Below are positions 1-8,076 of a stretch of DNA of 22,125 nucleotides, piece after piece. The translations under genes were made by a program, and so were the position numbers. Below the pieces are notes generated by a model. The model worked only from the letters and a program-made list of their open reading frames with translations. It ran no database searches and had not been told where the DNA came from. The stretch is from an uncultured Clostridia bacterium (GTDB lineage Bacteria; Bacillota; Clostridia; Oscillospirales; CAG-272): NCBI GenBank assembly GCA_945949385.1, contig CAMFEL010000014.1:1-22125 (forward strand). The letters are read 5' to 3'. The number at the start of each line of letters is the position of its first letter. The stretch's first letter is position 1.

Positions 1-200
1 CACTGAAGAACATCAGGGCGCCACGTTGCAAGAGCACTACACATTCGACTAAGTGAAAAGGAGCCTGCTCCGTTAGCCTAAACTTCAAGTCTCGCGGCGA
101 AAATAAAGCAACGCTAATGAGCGTGTCGACAGCAGACTTATAGCTACCCACAGAAGGCAAGAATAGCAGATTGAACATTATACCATATTATACCATTATA
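1..200. other. Unassigned left-edge sequence
   Basis: No gene, RNA gene or repeat family could be recognised here. Short open stretches enter from the left edge (one plus-strand frame stays open to a stop near position 51), but they are too short to support a gene. The last 30 bases are AT-rich, with an imperfect repeat of the word ATTATACC just before the inverted-repeat structure that begins at 201. Confidence 0.3.
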
Positions 201-311
201 CCGCAGGGGCGGACGGTGAAGCCGTCCGTGAAGCGATGAAGAAACGCAGGAGAAAGCTTGCTTTTTCCTGCGTTTCTTCATAAGCCTGCCGCTTTTGCGG
301 CACCCCTGCGG
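201..311. repeat. Cloverleaf-like nest of inverted repeats
   Basis: An outer 9-bp perfect stem (CCGCAGGGG at 201-209 with CCCCTGCGG at 303-311) encloses three hairpins. They are 210-216/222-228 (7 bp), 237-250/267-280 (14 bp perfect) and 287-292/297-302 (6 bp, TTTT loop). The first hairpin starts directly after the outer stem and the third ends directly before it closes, so the whole can fold as a four-way junction. It lies beyond the 3' end of the nitroreductase operon. It could be a REP/MITE-like palindromic element or a structured RNA. The pairing is seen in the sequence; the function is unknown. Confidence 0.6.
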
Positions 312-328
312 GGACTATTCTATATTTC

Positions 329-410
329 CATACCCTTATTAAAAGTTTTTTGGAGTCCTCAGAACCTTTTTCTCAAAAAAGGTTCTGAGCGGGGTTTGGG
401 GCAGCGCCCC
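329..410 (-). repeat. Truncated copy (C) of the dispersed hairpin repeat
   Basis: Read on the minus strand, this stretch matches the first 80 or so bases of the repeats at 15272 and 19627: the palindrome GGGGCGCTGCCCC, ACCCCGCTCAG, a hairpin and CCAAAAAACTTTT. Similarity stops after the GGGTAT word, so the core and right half are missing. The hairpin at 358-371/376-389 is a perfect 14-bp stem with a CTCA loop. A further GGGGCAGCGCCCC palindrome lies near 429-441. It sits downstream of the nitroreductase gene and may act as that operon's transcription stop. Confidence 0.65.
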
Positions 411-475
411 ATACATCCTTGGAGCGCGGGGCAGCGCCCCGTGTCTGCCTCCGGGAAGTGCGGCAGATCACCATA

Positions 476-1060
476 TTATTTTATTATAATATCGTCAAGG
501 CTTCTTTTGGGCACATAGTGGCAGCCGTTTTTTCTGAAGTATTTTATGTTTCCGTCTTTGGCGTCAATGATTTCCGGTGCTTCATCTGCATAACCCAGTG
601 CAAGCACCAGGGTTATTTCGAGGTTGTCGGAAAGTCCGAGGGCGGTTTTTATTTTATCCGCGTCAAAGGAGCCTATCATACAGCCGCCCAGCCCCGCTTC
701 GGCGGCGCCGAGCATTGCGGTCTGAGCACAAATGCCGGTGTCCTTGAAAAAAGGCGTAACATTTGCCGCAATATTCTTGTCACAGCAAATCACAATAAAT
801 GCGGATGGTTCGTGTCCCTCCGGCGGCAGCTTTTCGTCTTTTATGTAGCCTGCCCACGCGGTTGCCGCAAAAACCTGTGCCACCTCGGCTTCGTCGGTTA
901 CGGGGCGGAATTTCAGAGCTTGCAGATTGGCGCTTGAGGGGGTGTATCTGCACAACTCAATAAGCTTTTCAAGGGTCTCGGAGTCTACCTTTTTGCCCGG
1001 TGCGAAAGAGCGGACGCTGCGGCTCTTTTTTATTAGCGATTCAAGGTTGCTTTTGCTCAT
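476..1060 (-). CDS. Nitroreductase family protein (FMN-dependent oxidoreductase)
   Basis: A single-domain nitroreductase-fold protein of 194 residues, the usual size for the family. Members bind FMN as homodimers in the cytoplasm and use NAD(P)H to reduce nitro compounds, quinones or flavins; the physiological substrate here cannot be told. The N-terminus carries the typical RSVRSF motif followed by SSANLQ, both FMN-phosphate contact regions in the family. GLGGCMIGSF lies towards the C-terminus. The ATG at 1060 was chosen because AAAGGAAG lies about 6 nt upstream; an in-frame ATG at 1099 has no comparable site. The gene begins just after the truB stop (1109) and is probably the last gene of the rbfA operon. 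In many Firmicutes ribF sits after truB, so this position is unusual. Confidence 0.85.
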   Translation of the reverse strand: MSKSNLESLIKKSRSVRSFAPGKKVDSETLEKLIELCRYTPSSANLQALKFRPVTDEAEVAQVFAATAWAGYIKDEKLPPEGHEPSAFIVICCDKNIAANVTPFFKDTGICAQTAMLGAAEAGLGGCMIGSFDADKIKTALGLSDNLEITLVLALGYADEAPEIIDAKDGNIKYFRKNGCHYVPKRSLDDIIIK

Positions 1061-1108
1061 TTTTGCTTCCTTTCTTATGCCGATTACGCTTTTTTCCATT
1101 TTTATTTA

Positions 1109-2026
1109 TCACAATTCAAACAGCTTTACCGGCTTTACGGCGGAGCCGTCGGGGAATTCCGTGACTTTTCCCAGCGCAATGAAACAGTTGTTGTGGCGAA
1201 GTCTGACAAGGGCGCCGTCCTCAAAGGAGGTGCGGAGCTTTTTCTGATAAAGCTCAGTGCCGCCCTTTATAAGCTTTGTGTAAAAATCGTTAATGTTTAC
1301 GGCGGGCAGATCGGCAAAGAGACTTTCCGTGGGAATTACCAGTGCTACGCGCTCCTCCTGCGACAGGTTTTCAAGCTCCTCTATTGTGTGAGAGGCCTCG
1401 AGAGTGAAGCTTGCGGAACGCGTTCTTTCAAGACTGCTCATAACGGCTCCGCAGCCGAGCTTTTTCCCTATATCGGCACAGAGCGTCCGTATGTAGGTGC
1501 CCTTGGAGCAGCTGACGCGGAGCCGGTATACCTTTGGGGTGATTTTTTCGCACTCAATATTTTCAATTCTGATTTTTCTCGGCGCTCTCTCTACCGTGCC
1601 GCCCTCGCGGGCAATGTCCACAAGCTTCTGACCGCCGATTTTCAGGGCGCTGTACATGGGAGGTATCTGCTCGGTTTCACCTAAAAAGCTCTGACAGACC
1701 TTGATAACCTCATCGGGGGAGGGGATCTCATCACTTTCCGTCAGCACCGCTCCCGTTATGTCCTCGGTGTCGGTTGTAATGCCGAGCGTCATTTCCGCCG
1801 AGTATTCCTTGTCCTCCGCCGTCAGAAAATCGGAGGCCTTTACCGCCCTGCCGATAAGCACCGGCAGTACTCCCGTAGCCATCGGGTCAAGGGTGCCTGT
1901 GTGGCCGACACGGCGTGTATTGTATAATTTGCGTATAATTTGTACTATTTTATGACTTGTTACCCCTTGGTGCTTGTTTATTATAAGCACCCCGGCAACG
2001 GTGTCATCGCTTTCTTTGCGGCTCAT
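1109..2026 (-). CDS. truB: tRNA pseudouridine(55) synthase TruB
   Basis: Converts U55 of the T-psi-C loop of elongator tRNAs to pseudouridine and acts as a tRNA chaperone. The 305 residues fit the family. The N-terminal motif GVTSH and the catalytic-loop signature GHTGTLDPMATG are present, with Asp47 as the expected nucleophile. The later segment KGTYIRTLCADIG is the conserved family motif that packs near the active site. The C-terminal part after residue 240 looks like the short PUA-like tail. The start ATG at 2026 has AAGGA about 8 nt upstream. The gene starts 11 nt after the end of nrnA, consistent with the classical rbfA-nrnA-truB order of Firmicutes. Confidence 0.96.
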   Translation of the reverse strand: MSRKESDDTVAGVLIINKHQGVTSHKIVQIIRKLYNTRRVGHTGTLDPMATGVLPVLIGRAVKASDFLTAEDKEYSAEMTLGITTDTEDITGAVLTESDEIPSPDEVIKVCQSFLGETEQIPPMYSALKIGGQKLVDIAREGGTVERAPRKIRIENIECEKITPKVYRLRVSCSKGTYIRTLCADIGKKLGCGAVMSSLERTRSASFTLEASHTIEELENLSQEERVALVIPTESLFADLPAVNINDFYTKLIKGGTELYQKKLRTSFEDGALVRLRHNNCFIALGKVTEFPDGSAVKPVKLFEL

Positions 2027-2037
2027 ATCTTCCGTCC

Positions 2038-3105
2038 TTACGATTGTTTTCTGTTTCCGCTGTCCCTCGCCGCTTCTGCTTCCAAAGCTGCGGCGAATTT
2101 GGGTATAATGATCTCTTCCGCTTTTTGCGGGCTGTCTGCTTCAAGTGACGCACCGGCAGCCTTATCGTGACCGCCGCCGCCGAAGCTCTTGCAAATCTCT
2201 GCAACATTCACGCCTGCGTTGGAGCGTGAGGACAGACGGAAAGAGCGCGGATCGGTGCGGGACTGCTTGATCGTAAGCCCTACGGAAACCCCCTCAATGC
2301 TTCGCGGCAGGTCTACCAAACCGCCGAGATCAAGCTCCGTGAGGGAGTTTTGCTCCATCATATCCGCAGTAAAAACCAAATATGCCAGCTTTCCGCCACA
2401 GGCAAAGCGCAGATTTTCGATTGCCAGTTTTTCCGCTCTCAGCTCTCCCACGGTGCGGCTGTCATGAAGTATTCTTGCAATTTCCGCGCAGTCACCGCCG
2501 CCGTCGCAAGCATTGTTTATCTCATCTGCAAGATCGGCAGCAATCATGTGAGTTTTTCCCGTAGTGTTCGAATACTTAAAGGAGCCTGTGTCGGAGGATA
2601 TGGCCGCGTACAGGCATCTTGCGGTCTGCGGGTCGTGCTCTGCAGCGCCGCGCTCTGTAAGGAGAGCGTAAATGTCATATATAAGCTCACCGCAGGCGGA
2701 GGCATCAGGGCAGATAAAGTAATCGGCAAAAGGCTCTCCTGATTTGTGATGGTCTATCATAAAGCGGAATTTGCCGCTAAGCTTTGCAAGGAAACCGAGT
2801 TGCTTCGGAGACGCTACATCTACGGCGCACAAAAAGTCAAAGTTATTTTCCTCTCCCGGAGAGTATGCTATGGTGTCCTGTTTCCAATAAAAATTATGCA
2901 GATAAGGCGCGCCGTCGCCGCAGCATACGCATTTTGCGCGGATATTCAACTGACTGCATATCTGTTTCAGGGCAAAGGCGCTGCCAACCGTGTCACCGTC
3001 GGGATTCTGATGGCTGAATATCAAAAGACTCTCGCCTTTTTTGCTCATATCAAGCAGGAGATCGCATATTTTTGCAGCGTCAAGCATTTTGAATTCACTC
3101 AGCAT
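2038..3105 (-). CDS. nrnA: DHH-family oligoribonuclease / pAp phosphatase NrnA
   Basis: A DHH/DHHA1 phosphoesterase that in Bacillus degrades short oligoribonucleotides (nanoRNA) and 3'-phosphoadenosine 5'-phosphate. Metal-binding motifs are clear: NPDGD (D36, D38), AVDVAS (D96) and the hallmark IDHH (D118-H120). The DHHA1 substrate-binding motif FGGGGHDKAAGA lies near residue 320. At 355 residues it is somewhat longer than the roughly 315 typical of NrnA, mainly through the C-terminal tail and the chosen start. The ATG at 3105 has AGGACGG upstream and overlaps the rbfA stop by 11 nt, suggesting coupled translation. An ATG at 3087 is the alternative. The neighbours rbfA and truB match the conserved operon. 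Confidence 0.92.
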   Translation of the reverse strand: MLSEFKMLDAAKICDLLLDMSKKGESLLIFSHQNPDGDTVGSAFALKQICSQLNIRAKCVCCGDGAPYLHNFYWKQDTIAYSPGEENNFDFLCAVDVASPKQLGFLAKLSGKFRFMIDHHKSGEPFADYFICPDASACGELIYDIYALLTERGAAEHDPQTARCLYAAISSDTGSFKYSNTTGKTHMIAADLADEINNACDGGGDCAEIARILHDSRTVGELRAEKLAIENLRFACGGKLAYLVFTADMMEQNSLTELDLGGLVDLPRSIEGVSVGLTIKQSRTDPRSFRLSSRSNAGVNVAEICKSFGGGGHDKAAGASLEADSPQKAEEIIIPKFAAALEAEAARDSGNRKQS

Positions 3106-3508
3106 CGATTTCGCCGTCCTGTTCTGCATCTTCCTGTATATCTTCGCCGGCATCGCTGAATTCAAGGCTGTTGATCTTTGCGGCGATCTCAACTCCGCGG
3201 CGCATGGATTCATCTGCAATGAAAGTAAGCTCGGGGGTCATCCGCAGATTTAATCTGTGTGCAAGCTGACCGCGAATAAAGCCTGCGGCGCTTTTCAGCC
3301 CTTTGGCAATATCCTTCATAGCTTCAGCGTCATCGTCTGCTCCCAGAACGGAATAATAAATCTTGGCGTACTTCAGGTCTGCCGTTACTTCGGCGCCCGT
3401 TACCGTAATCAGCGCACCGGATACCCGCGGGTCTTTGACCTCCCGCAGTATGGACGATAGCTCAAGCGTTACGGCGTCATTTATTCTGCTGTTTCTGTAT
3501 TTGCTCAT
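3095..3508 (-). CDS. rbfA: Ribosome-binding factor A
   Basis: A small KH-fold protein (137 residues) that binds the 30S subunit and helps mature the 5' end of 16S rRNA. It begins MSKYRNSRINDAV, followed by the conserved LREVKDPRVSG segment typical of RbfA and by AKIYYSVLG. The last 25 or so residues form a strongly acidic tail, longer than in short RbfA proteins. The ATG at 3508 has AAGGAG 7 nt upstream, better than the in-frame ATG at 3583. It is first in an operon with nrnA and truB. The usual upstream partner infB is not adjacent here; a parS-bearing gap and mnmG lie upstream instead. Confidence 0.94.
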   Translation of the reverse strand: MSKYRNSRINDAVTLELSSILREVKDPRVSGALITVTGAEVTADLKYAKIYYSVLGADDDAEAMKDIAKGLKSAAGFIRGQLAHRLNLRMTPELTFIADESMRRGVEIAAKINSLEFSDAGEDIQEDAEQDGEIDAE

Positions 3509-3549
3509 TTTGTACTCCTTTTGGGATGAATGCTTCCTTTTATATATAT

Positions 3550-3575
3550 AGTATATCACATCCCGGCGAAGAAAT
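3550..3575 (-). promoter_or_regulatory. Probable extended -10 promoter of the rbfA operon
   Basis: On the minus strand TGATATACT (with TATACT at 3555-3550) is a good extended -10 element about 40 nt ahead of the rbfA start codon. The -35 region at 17 bp spacing is only weakly matched. The position and the lack of any other candidate make it the likely promoter of rbfA-nrnA-truB-nitroreductase. Confidence 0.45.
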
Positions 3576-3623
3576 AAATACATAGTTTCAATTTGGCAGA
3601 ATTACTTTACACGGTGTCCAAAA

Positions 3624-3639
3624 TGTTTCACGTGAAACA
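3624..3639. other. parS: parS centromere site 1
   Basis: A perfect 16-bp palindrome TGTTTCACGTGAAACA, identical to the Bacillus/Firmicutes parS consensus bound by ParB (Spo0J). With flanks it is an 18-bp palindrome. It lies in the 139-bp gap downstream of mnmG. ParB loading at parS recruits SMC condensin and organises origin segregation. Confidence 0.93.
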
Positions 3640-3660
3640 TCGGTGTGCCCGGAAAGTAAA

Positions 3661-3676
3661 TGTTTCACGTGAAACA
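3661..3676. other. parS: parS centromere site 2
   Basis: A second perfect TGTTTCACGTGAAACA, 37 bp from the first (start to start), also extended to the same 18-bp palindrome. Two identical consensus sites so close together in one intergenic gap make chance very unlikely and indicate a genuine ParB-loading locus. Confidence 0.93.
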
Positions 3677-3690
3677 TTGGGAAATATGCA

Positions 3691-3720
3691 GAAAAGCGCC
3701 GCATTTGCGCGGCGCTTTTC
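3691..3720 (-). terminator. Terminator after mnmG
   Basis: A perfect 12-bp GC-rich stem (GAAAAGCGCCGC with GCGGCGCTTTTC) and a 6-nt loop lie 2 nt beyond the mnmG stop codon. The T residues fall mostly inside the stem, so it is a somewhat atypical intrinsic terminator. Its position fits the end of the long recA-to-mnmG transcript. Confidence 0.75.
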
Positions 3721-3722
3721 TG

Positions 3723-5624
3723 TCATGCGTTATCAGACTTCTCCCTGTTCTTCATTGACAGGTAAATGATCAATACGGAAATATCTGCGGGATTTACCCC
3801 GGAAATACGCGCTGCCTGACCTATGGAGGCGGGGCGGACTTTCTGAAGCTTTTGCGCGGCTTCGATACGGAGCCCCTTGATCTCAGTATAATCAATATCG
3901 TCGGGCAAAAGTCTGTTCTCTATCTTCTTCTGCTTTTCGGCATCGGAAAGCTGACGGGAGATATATCCTTCGTATTTTATATCTGTTTCAACGGTCTCCG
4001 TCACTGCTTCGCTGAGCCGGGGACGGTCTGCGTCAATTTCACCGAGCAATTCATAGGTGACGCCGGGGCGGCGAAGCAGCTCCGCAAGCTTTACTCCGGA
4101 TTTCACCTCAGGCTCGCCGTGGGACAAAAGAAAAGGATTTGCAAGGCGCGGGGAAACGGTTGTTGTGAGAAGCCGTTTCTTTTCGCTTTCTTCAAGCTGT
4201 TTCTTTTCGAGAAATGCACTGTATCGCTCATCGCTTATAAGTCCTGCCTGTCGGCCGTACTCAGTAAGCCTGAGATCGGTGTTGTCCTGGCGCAGCAGCA
4301 GACGGTATTCGCTTCGGCTGGTCATTATTCTGTACGGCTCATTAGTGCCTTTGGTCACAAGGTCGTCGATAAGGGTGCCGATGTAAGAGGAGTAACGGGG
4401 AAGAATCACGGGCGCCCTTCCCTGAAGCTTTGAGGCGGCGTTGATCCCCGCCACAAGTCCCTGTGCCGCGGCCTCCTCATAGCCGGAGGAGCCGTTGAAT
4501 TGACCCGCACCGTAAAGCCCGCTGATATTCTTGAATTCAAGGGTGGGATAAAGCTGCGTGGGGTCGGCGCAATCATACTCAATGGCATAGGCGTAACGCA
4601 TGATCCTTGCGTTTTCAAAGCCTTTGAGACTGCGCAGCATTTTATACTGAACATCGGCAGGCAGGGAAGAAGAAAATCCCTGGAGATATATTTCGTCGCA
4701 GTCCTCTCCCATAGGCTCGGCGAAAAGCTGATGGCGGGGTTTGTCGGAAAACCGGACGATTTTATCTTCAATAGACGGACAATAGCGGGGGCCGACGCCG
4801 TGTATCTGCCCCGAATACAAAGGTGAGCGGTGCAGATTTTCGCGTATGATCCTGTGAGTCTCGCTGTTTGTATAAACAATATGGCAGGGAACCTGTTTAA
4901 TAGAATTAAGCTTGTCCCTGTCGGTGCGAACGGAAAAGGGAGTTATGTTTTCTTCGCCGTACTGTATTTCAAGGGCATCAAAATCAATGGAATCACGGTG
5001 AATACGTGGTGGGGTGCCGGTTTTGAAGCGCATGGTGCGCACTCCGTGAGCTTCAAGGCTGTGGGTAAGCCCCTCTGCGGGAAGAAGACCGTCGGGTCCG
5101 GAACGGCGCCTGACATCTCCCACATGGGTAAGCCCGCCCAGATATGTACCCGTGCAGACAATGACGGCGCGTGCGTTATACTCTCCTCCGGGGGAGGCAA
5201 GTACGCCGCAGACCTGCTTTTTTCCTGCCGCTTCCTCCACCAGAATTTCAGTTATTTCGCTTTGAATAAGTGACAAATGAGGCGTTCTTTCAAGTGTGTG
5301 CTTCATAAGGGCGCTGTAACGCTTTCTGTCTGCCTGCACGCGCTTTGAGCGGACAGCCGCGCCCTTTCCCGTGTTCAGGGTGCGGGACTGGAGAGTCACA
5401 CAGTCTGCGGCATATCCCATTTCGCCGCCGAGGGCATCTATTTCAAAAACAAGATGTCCTTTACCGCTGCCGCCCACCGAAGGGTTGCAGGGCATATTTG
5501 CAACGGCATCAAGGCTGACGGTAAAAAGCGCTGTTTCAAGTCCGCAGCGGGAGGCGGCAAGCGCCGCTTCTATGCCCGCGTGACCGGCGCCGATGACTAT
5601 TACATCAAAATCGTACTGTGACAA
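3723..5624 (-). CDS. mnmG: tRNA U34 carboxymethylaminomethyl-modifying enzyme MnmG (GidA)
   Basis: An FAD-dependent enzyme that, with MnmE, installs the carboxymethylaminomethyl group at wobble uridine 34 of certain tRNAs. The 633 residues match the family. The N-terminal dinucleotide-binding motif GAGHAGIEAA follows an initial beta strand. MPCNPSVGGSGKGHLVFEID, CPSIEDKIVRF and TSRSEYRLLLRQDN are family signatures, and the C-terminal helical domain carries the YEGYI motif. The start codon is TTG at 5624, supported by AGGAG 6 nt upstream; no nearby ATG fits. The gene starts 25 nt after the WG-repeat gene. In many Firmicutes mnmG is followed by rsmG and parA/parB near the origin; here it is last in its transcript and followed by two parS sites. 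Confidence 0.97.
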   Translation of the reverse strand: MSQYDFDVIVIGAGHAGIEAALAASRCGLETALFTVSLDAVANMPCNPSVGGSGKGHLVFEIDALGGEMGYAADCVTLQSRTLNTGKGAAVRSKRVQADRKRYSALMKHTLERTPHLSLIQSEITEILVEEAAGKKQVCGVLASPGGEYNARAVIVCTGTYLGGLTHVGDVRRRSGPDGLLPAEGLTHSLEAHGVRTMRFKTGTPPRIHRDSIDFDALEIQYGEENITPFSVRTDRDKLNSIKQVPCHIVYTNSETHRIIRENLHRSPLYSGQIHGVGPRYCPSIEDKIVRFSDKPRHQLFAEPMGEDCDEIYLQGFSSSLPADVQYKMLRSLKGFENARIMRYAYAIEYDCADPTQLYPTLEFKNISGLYGAGQFNGSSGYEEAAAQGLVAGINAASKLQGRAPVILPRYSSYIGTLIDDLVTKGTNEPYRIMTSRSEYRLLLRQDNTDLRLTEYGRQAGLISDERYSAFLEKKQLEESEKKRLLTTTVSPRLANPFLLSHGEPEVKSGVKLAELLRRPGVTYELLGEIDADRPRLSEAVTETVETDIKYEGYISRQLSDAEKQKKIENRLLPDDIDYTEIKGLRIEAAQKLQKVRPASIGQAARISGVNPADISVLIIYLSMKNREKSDNA

Positions 5625-5649
5625 AATAATCTCCTGTAACTGCCGCGGC

Positions 5650-7455
5650 TCAGCCTGCGGTCATTTTCTGAAAGATCTTCCAGCCGGAAGAATTTGAATA
5701 TGCAAGCATGGTCCCGCTTGAAATATCGGAAATATAATCGTATCTGAAGGGAATGACAGCTTTTCCGTTTGTGTCGATCACACCGTAGGAGCCCTCGGAG
5801 TTTTTGCATACGGCGACTCCCTCAAGAAAGGTGCTTGCGTCCGTCATATCAGGCTTTCTTATCCAAACTCCGGAGGTGTTGAGATAGCCGTAAAGACCGT
5901 CCTTTTCAAGAAGAAGAATGCCGTCGGAATAGGAAATCAGGTTATACCCTGACGGAATGGGGAATTTGTTGCCCCTTGGGTCAACAAGCACATCCTCGTC
6001 GGAGACGATGAAAATGGAGTCAAGGTCGGTAAAATAGTATCTGTCATAGGACTGAACGCGCAGGCGCATATAGCCGTGGTCAAAATAGTAGCTTCCGAGA
6101 GAGGCAAGACCGCGGGACAGAGGCTCCGCATAGCGCTCGTTGGCAGTCCACCCCAGCTCGCTGTAATAGTTTTTGCGGGAGTCGAACATAATCCTGCCGG
6201 TGCTGTCCACCACGCGCATTTCATTGGAGGTAACCTCGTAATACTTGTTTTCCTTTGTTCCGTCTGCGTTTTCTTCCTCGTGGTAATAATCCCACTTTAT
6301 ATCGGTCATTACGGAGGCGTAGTTTTCGCTGTAGCTGTACGCTTTCGTATAAGGGAACATTTCGGACAAACTCTTGCCGCCCTCCTCAGCCAGGTTATTT
6401 CCCTCTTTGTCGAATTTGAGCAAGCCGAAATCAAGCTTTGTGCGGCTGAAGCACCATAGCGGACAGTAGAGAAGGCTTGTTTTGCCTTCAAGATCGGTGA
6501 GCACCTTGGTGGTGTTAAGGTAGTATCGCTTTAAGCTGCTGTCCGGATTTCCGTAATATGAGGGGTAGTCAAAGTAAAGTCCTCTGTTGTCGGTTACATC
6601 GTTGTAGTCGGATTTTATAAAGTTCTGTCCGTTTGGCGACAAATAGTAATAAATTCTGTCATCAACTTTCAGATTGGCGGTATCGTACCATTCACTGTCC
6701 CCGTTTTCGTCGGGATCGCTTTTTGATGTGGGATATTTAATGCTGTAACTGTTATTGCGGTAAAAAAGGGGTCTGCCCTGAAGATCGCGGGTGTAGGCGG
6801 GAATGTACTGTGTGTCGTCAAAGGCCGTCAGCACGCTGCCGTCGGGGCCGATGAGATACAAAGTGCCGTTGTCGTCGTAAATGATATAGCCCATATACAT
6901 TTCAAGGGCGTAGCGGTTTTTCTGATCCTTTACGATCTCGCGCTCCGTCTCTCTGCCGTCGTCGTAGGTAATGAAGTTTTCTCTGTCAAAGGTTTTAAGT
7001 GTTCCGGTCAGCTTATCGGGGAGCGCGTAGGAGGTTTCCAGTATGCCGAACACGCAGGAGGAGTCGTAAACCTTGTCGGTAAGGCTGTAGCCCTTTTCCT
7101 TAAGTGCGGATACGGCGTCAAATGTAAGTATTTCGGCATGTGACTCTCCGCCGGGGCGGGCATTGTTAGTGCCTGACCCACCCGGCTTTGAGGAGTTTTC
7201 GCCGGTGCCGTCGGTGCCGGCGGTGCCGTTTTCCTCGGGCTCGGTTTCCTCCGGCGTGGGGGACACCTTATAGCTTTTGTCGAGAACAGCAATAAAAGCG
7301 TCCAGATTGCCCTTCCAGCTTTCGGGACGCTCAATAAAAGAAATGTCATATACGCCGATGTAGTAAAGTCCGAATGCCGCGACTGAAAACACCGTCACCA
7401 AAACGGCGGGCAGACGCTTCATAAAATGGATTTTGAATAATTCGGGTATCTTCAA
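5650..7455 (-). CDS. WG-repeat-like membrane-anchored extracytoplasmic protein
   Basis: About 601 residues of unknown function. A single hydrophobic segment near the N-terminus (AVLVTVFSVAAFGLYYIGV) looks like an uncleaved signal anchor. A low-complexity linker rich in Glu, Gly, Thr, Ser and Pro follows, then a large Tyr- and Asp-rich beta region. The C-terminal part has the WG-repeat pattern: YGYLNTSGVWI, YGVIDTNGKAVIPFRYD and a final SSGWKIF. Such repeats usually form beta structures, so a surface or cell-envelope binding role is an inference. The TTG at 7455 was chosen because AGGTG lies about 6 nt upstream; ATG at 7422 or 7533 are alternatives. It sits between rlmH and mnmG in a housekeeping operon, 118 nt after rlmH. 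Confidence 0.75.
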   Translation of the reverse strand: MKIPELFKIHFMKRLPAVLVTVFSVAAFGLYYIGVYDISFIERPESWKGNLDAFIAVLDKSYKVSPTPEETEPEENGTAGTDGTGENSSKPGGSGTNNARPGGESHAEILTFDAVSALKEKGYSLTDKVYDSSCVFGILETSYALPDKLTGTLKTFDRENFITYDDGRETEREIVKDQKNRYALEMYMGYIIYDDNGTLYLIGPDGSVLTAFDDTQYIPAYTRDLQGRPLFYRNNSYSIKYPTSKSDPDENGDSEWYDTANLKVDDRIYYYLSPNGQNFIKSDYNDVTDNRGLYFDYPSYYGNPDSSLKRYYLNTTKVLTDLEGKTSLLYCPLWCFSRTKLDFGLLKFDKEGNNLAEEGGKSLSEMFPYTKAYSYSENYASVMTDIKWDYYHEEENADGTKENKYYEVTSNEMRVVDSTGRIMFDSRKNYYSELGWTANERYAEPLSRGLASLGSYYFDHGYMRLRVQSYDRYYFTDLDSIFIVSDEDVLVDPRGNKFPIPSGYNLISYSDGILLLEKDGLYGYLNTSGVWIRKPDMTDASTFLEGVAVCKNSEGSYGVIDTNGKAVIPFRYDYISDISSGTMLAYSNSSGWKIFQKMTAG

Positions 7456-7573
7456 TTTGTTCACCTGCAGGCTTATCCTGTAATAGTGGGAGTGGAGGCA
7501 GGCTGTTTCTCGCTTTCTTGCCGAAAACGGCAACAGCCCGGATTTTCCTCGGATTTTCGGCGCTGATTTATAG

Positions 7574-8056
7574 TTATTTGTGGTATTTTGAGCCTTTGAT
7601 TATTTCCGTACAGCGGTAGACGGCCTCGTACAGCATAACGCGGGCAAGCTGATGGGGAAAAGTGAGAGCCGACATGGAAAGCCGGGTGTCGGCGGCGTCT
7701 TTGACCCGCGGTGACAGACCGTAGGAGGAGCCGACTATGAATGTAAGCTCTCCGCAGCCCTCGCAGACCTTGCGCTCTATAAAACGGGCAAGCTCCGGGG
7801 AGGAATACTGCTTTCCCTCAACGCACATAGCGAAAACACAGCTTCTGGGACTTATATTTTCCAGAATTTTTGCGCCTTCGGCTTCAAGGGAAGCGGCGAT
7901 CTGCGCATCGGAGGGGACGGAGGGGAGACGTGCTTCTTTTATGCAGACCTCAGTAACCGAGGCAAAGCCGCCCAGCCGCTTTTTATACTCCTCGCAGGCG
8001 GCGCGCCAATGGCTCTCCGACAGGCTGCCTACGGTTATAAACTTGATTTTCAGCAT
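7574..8056 (-). CDS. rlmH: 23S rRNA pseudouridine(1915) N3-methyltransferase RlmH
   Basis: A SPOUT methyltransferase of 160 residues, the standard size. It uses S-adenosylmethionine to methylate N3 of pseudouridine 1915 in helix 69 of 23S rRNA on assembled 70S ribosomes. The knot region FIVGSSYGLSPRV, the LSMSALTFPHQLARVMLYEAVYR block and the C-terminal GSKYHK are diagnostic. The start ATG at 8056 has only a weak AGGT ribosome binding site. It lies 20 nt after yycJ; the yycJ(-htrA)-rlmH order is conserved near the origin of many Firmicutes, here without htrA. Confidence 0.96.
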   Translation of the reverse strand: MLKIKFITVGSLSESHWRAACEEYKKRLGGFASVTEVCIKEARLPSVPSDAQIAASLEAEGAKILENISPRSCVFAMCVEGKQYSSPELARFIERKVCEGCGELTFIVGSSYGLSPRVKDAADTRLSMSALTFPHQLARVMLYEAVYRCTEIIKGSKYHK

Positions 8057-8076
8057 TATTCGGTACCTATGGCGCG

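Noticed and set aside
1..51. Possible tail of a plus-strand gene entering from the left edge
   Set aside because: Only about 16 codons are open, with no recognisable motif, so chance cannot be excluded.
7518..7533. TTGCCG-AAAA-CGGCAA hairpin between rlmH and the WG-repeat gene as a terminator
   Set aside because: The stem is short and has no T run in the direction of transcription. The flanking genes look co-transcribed.
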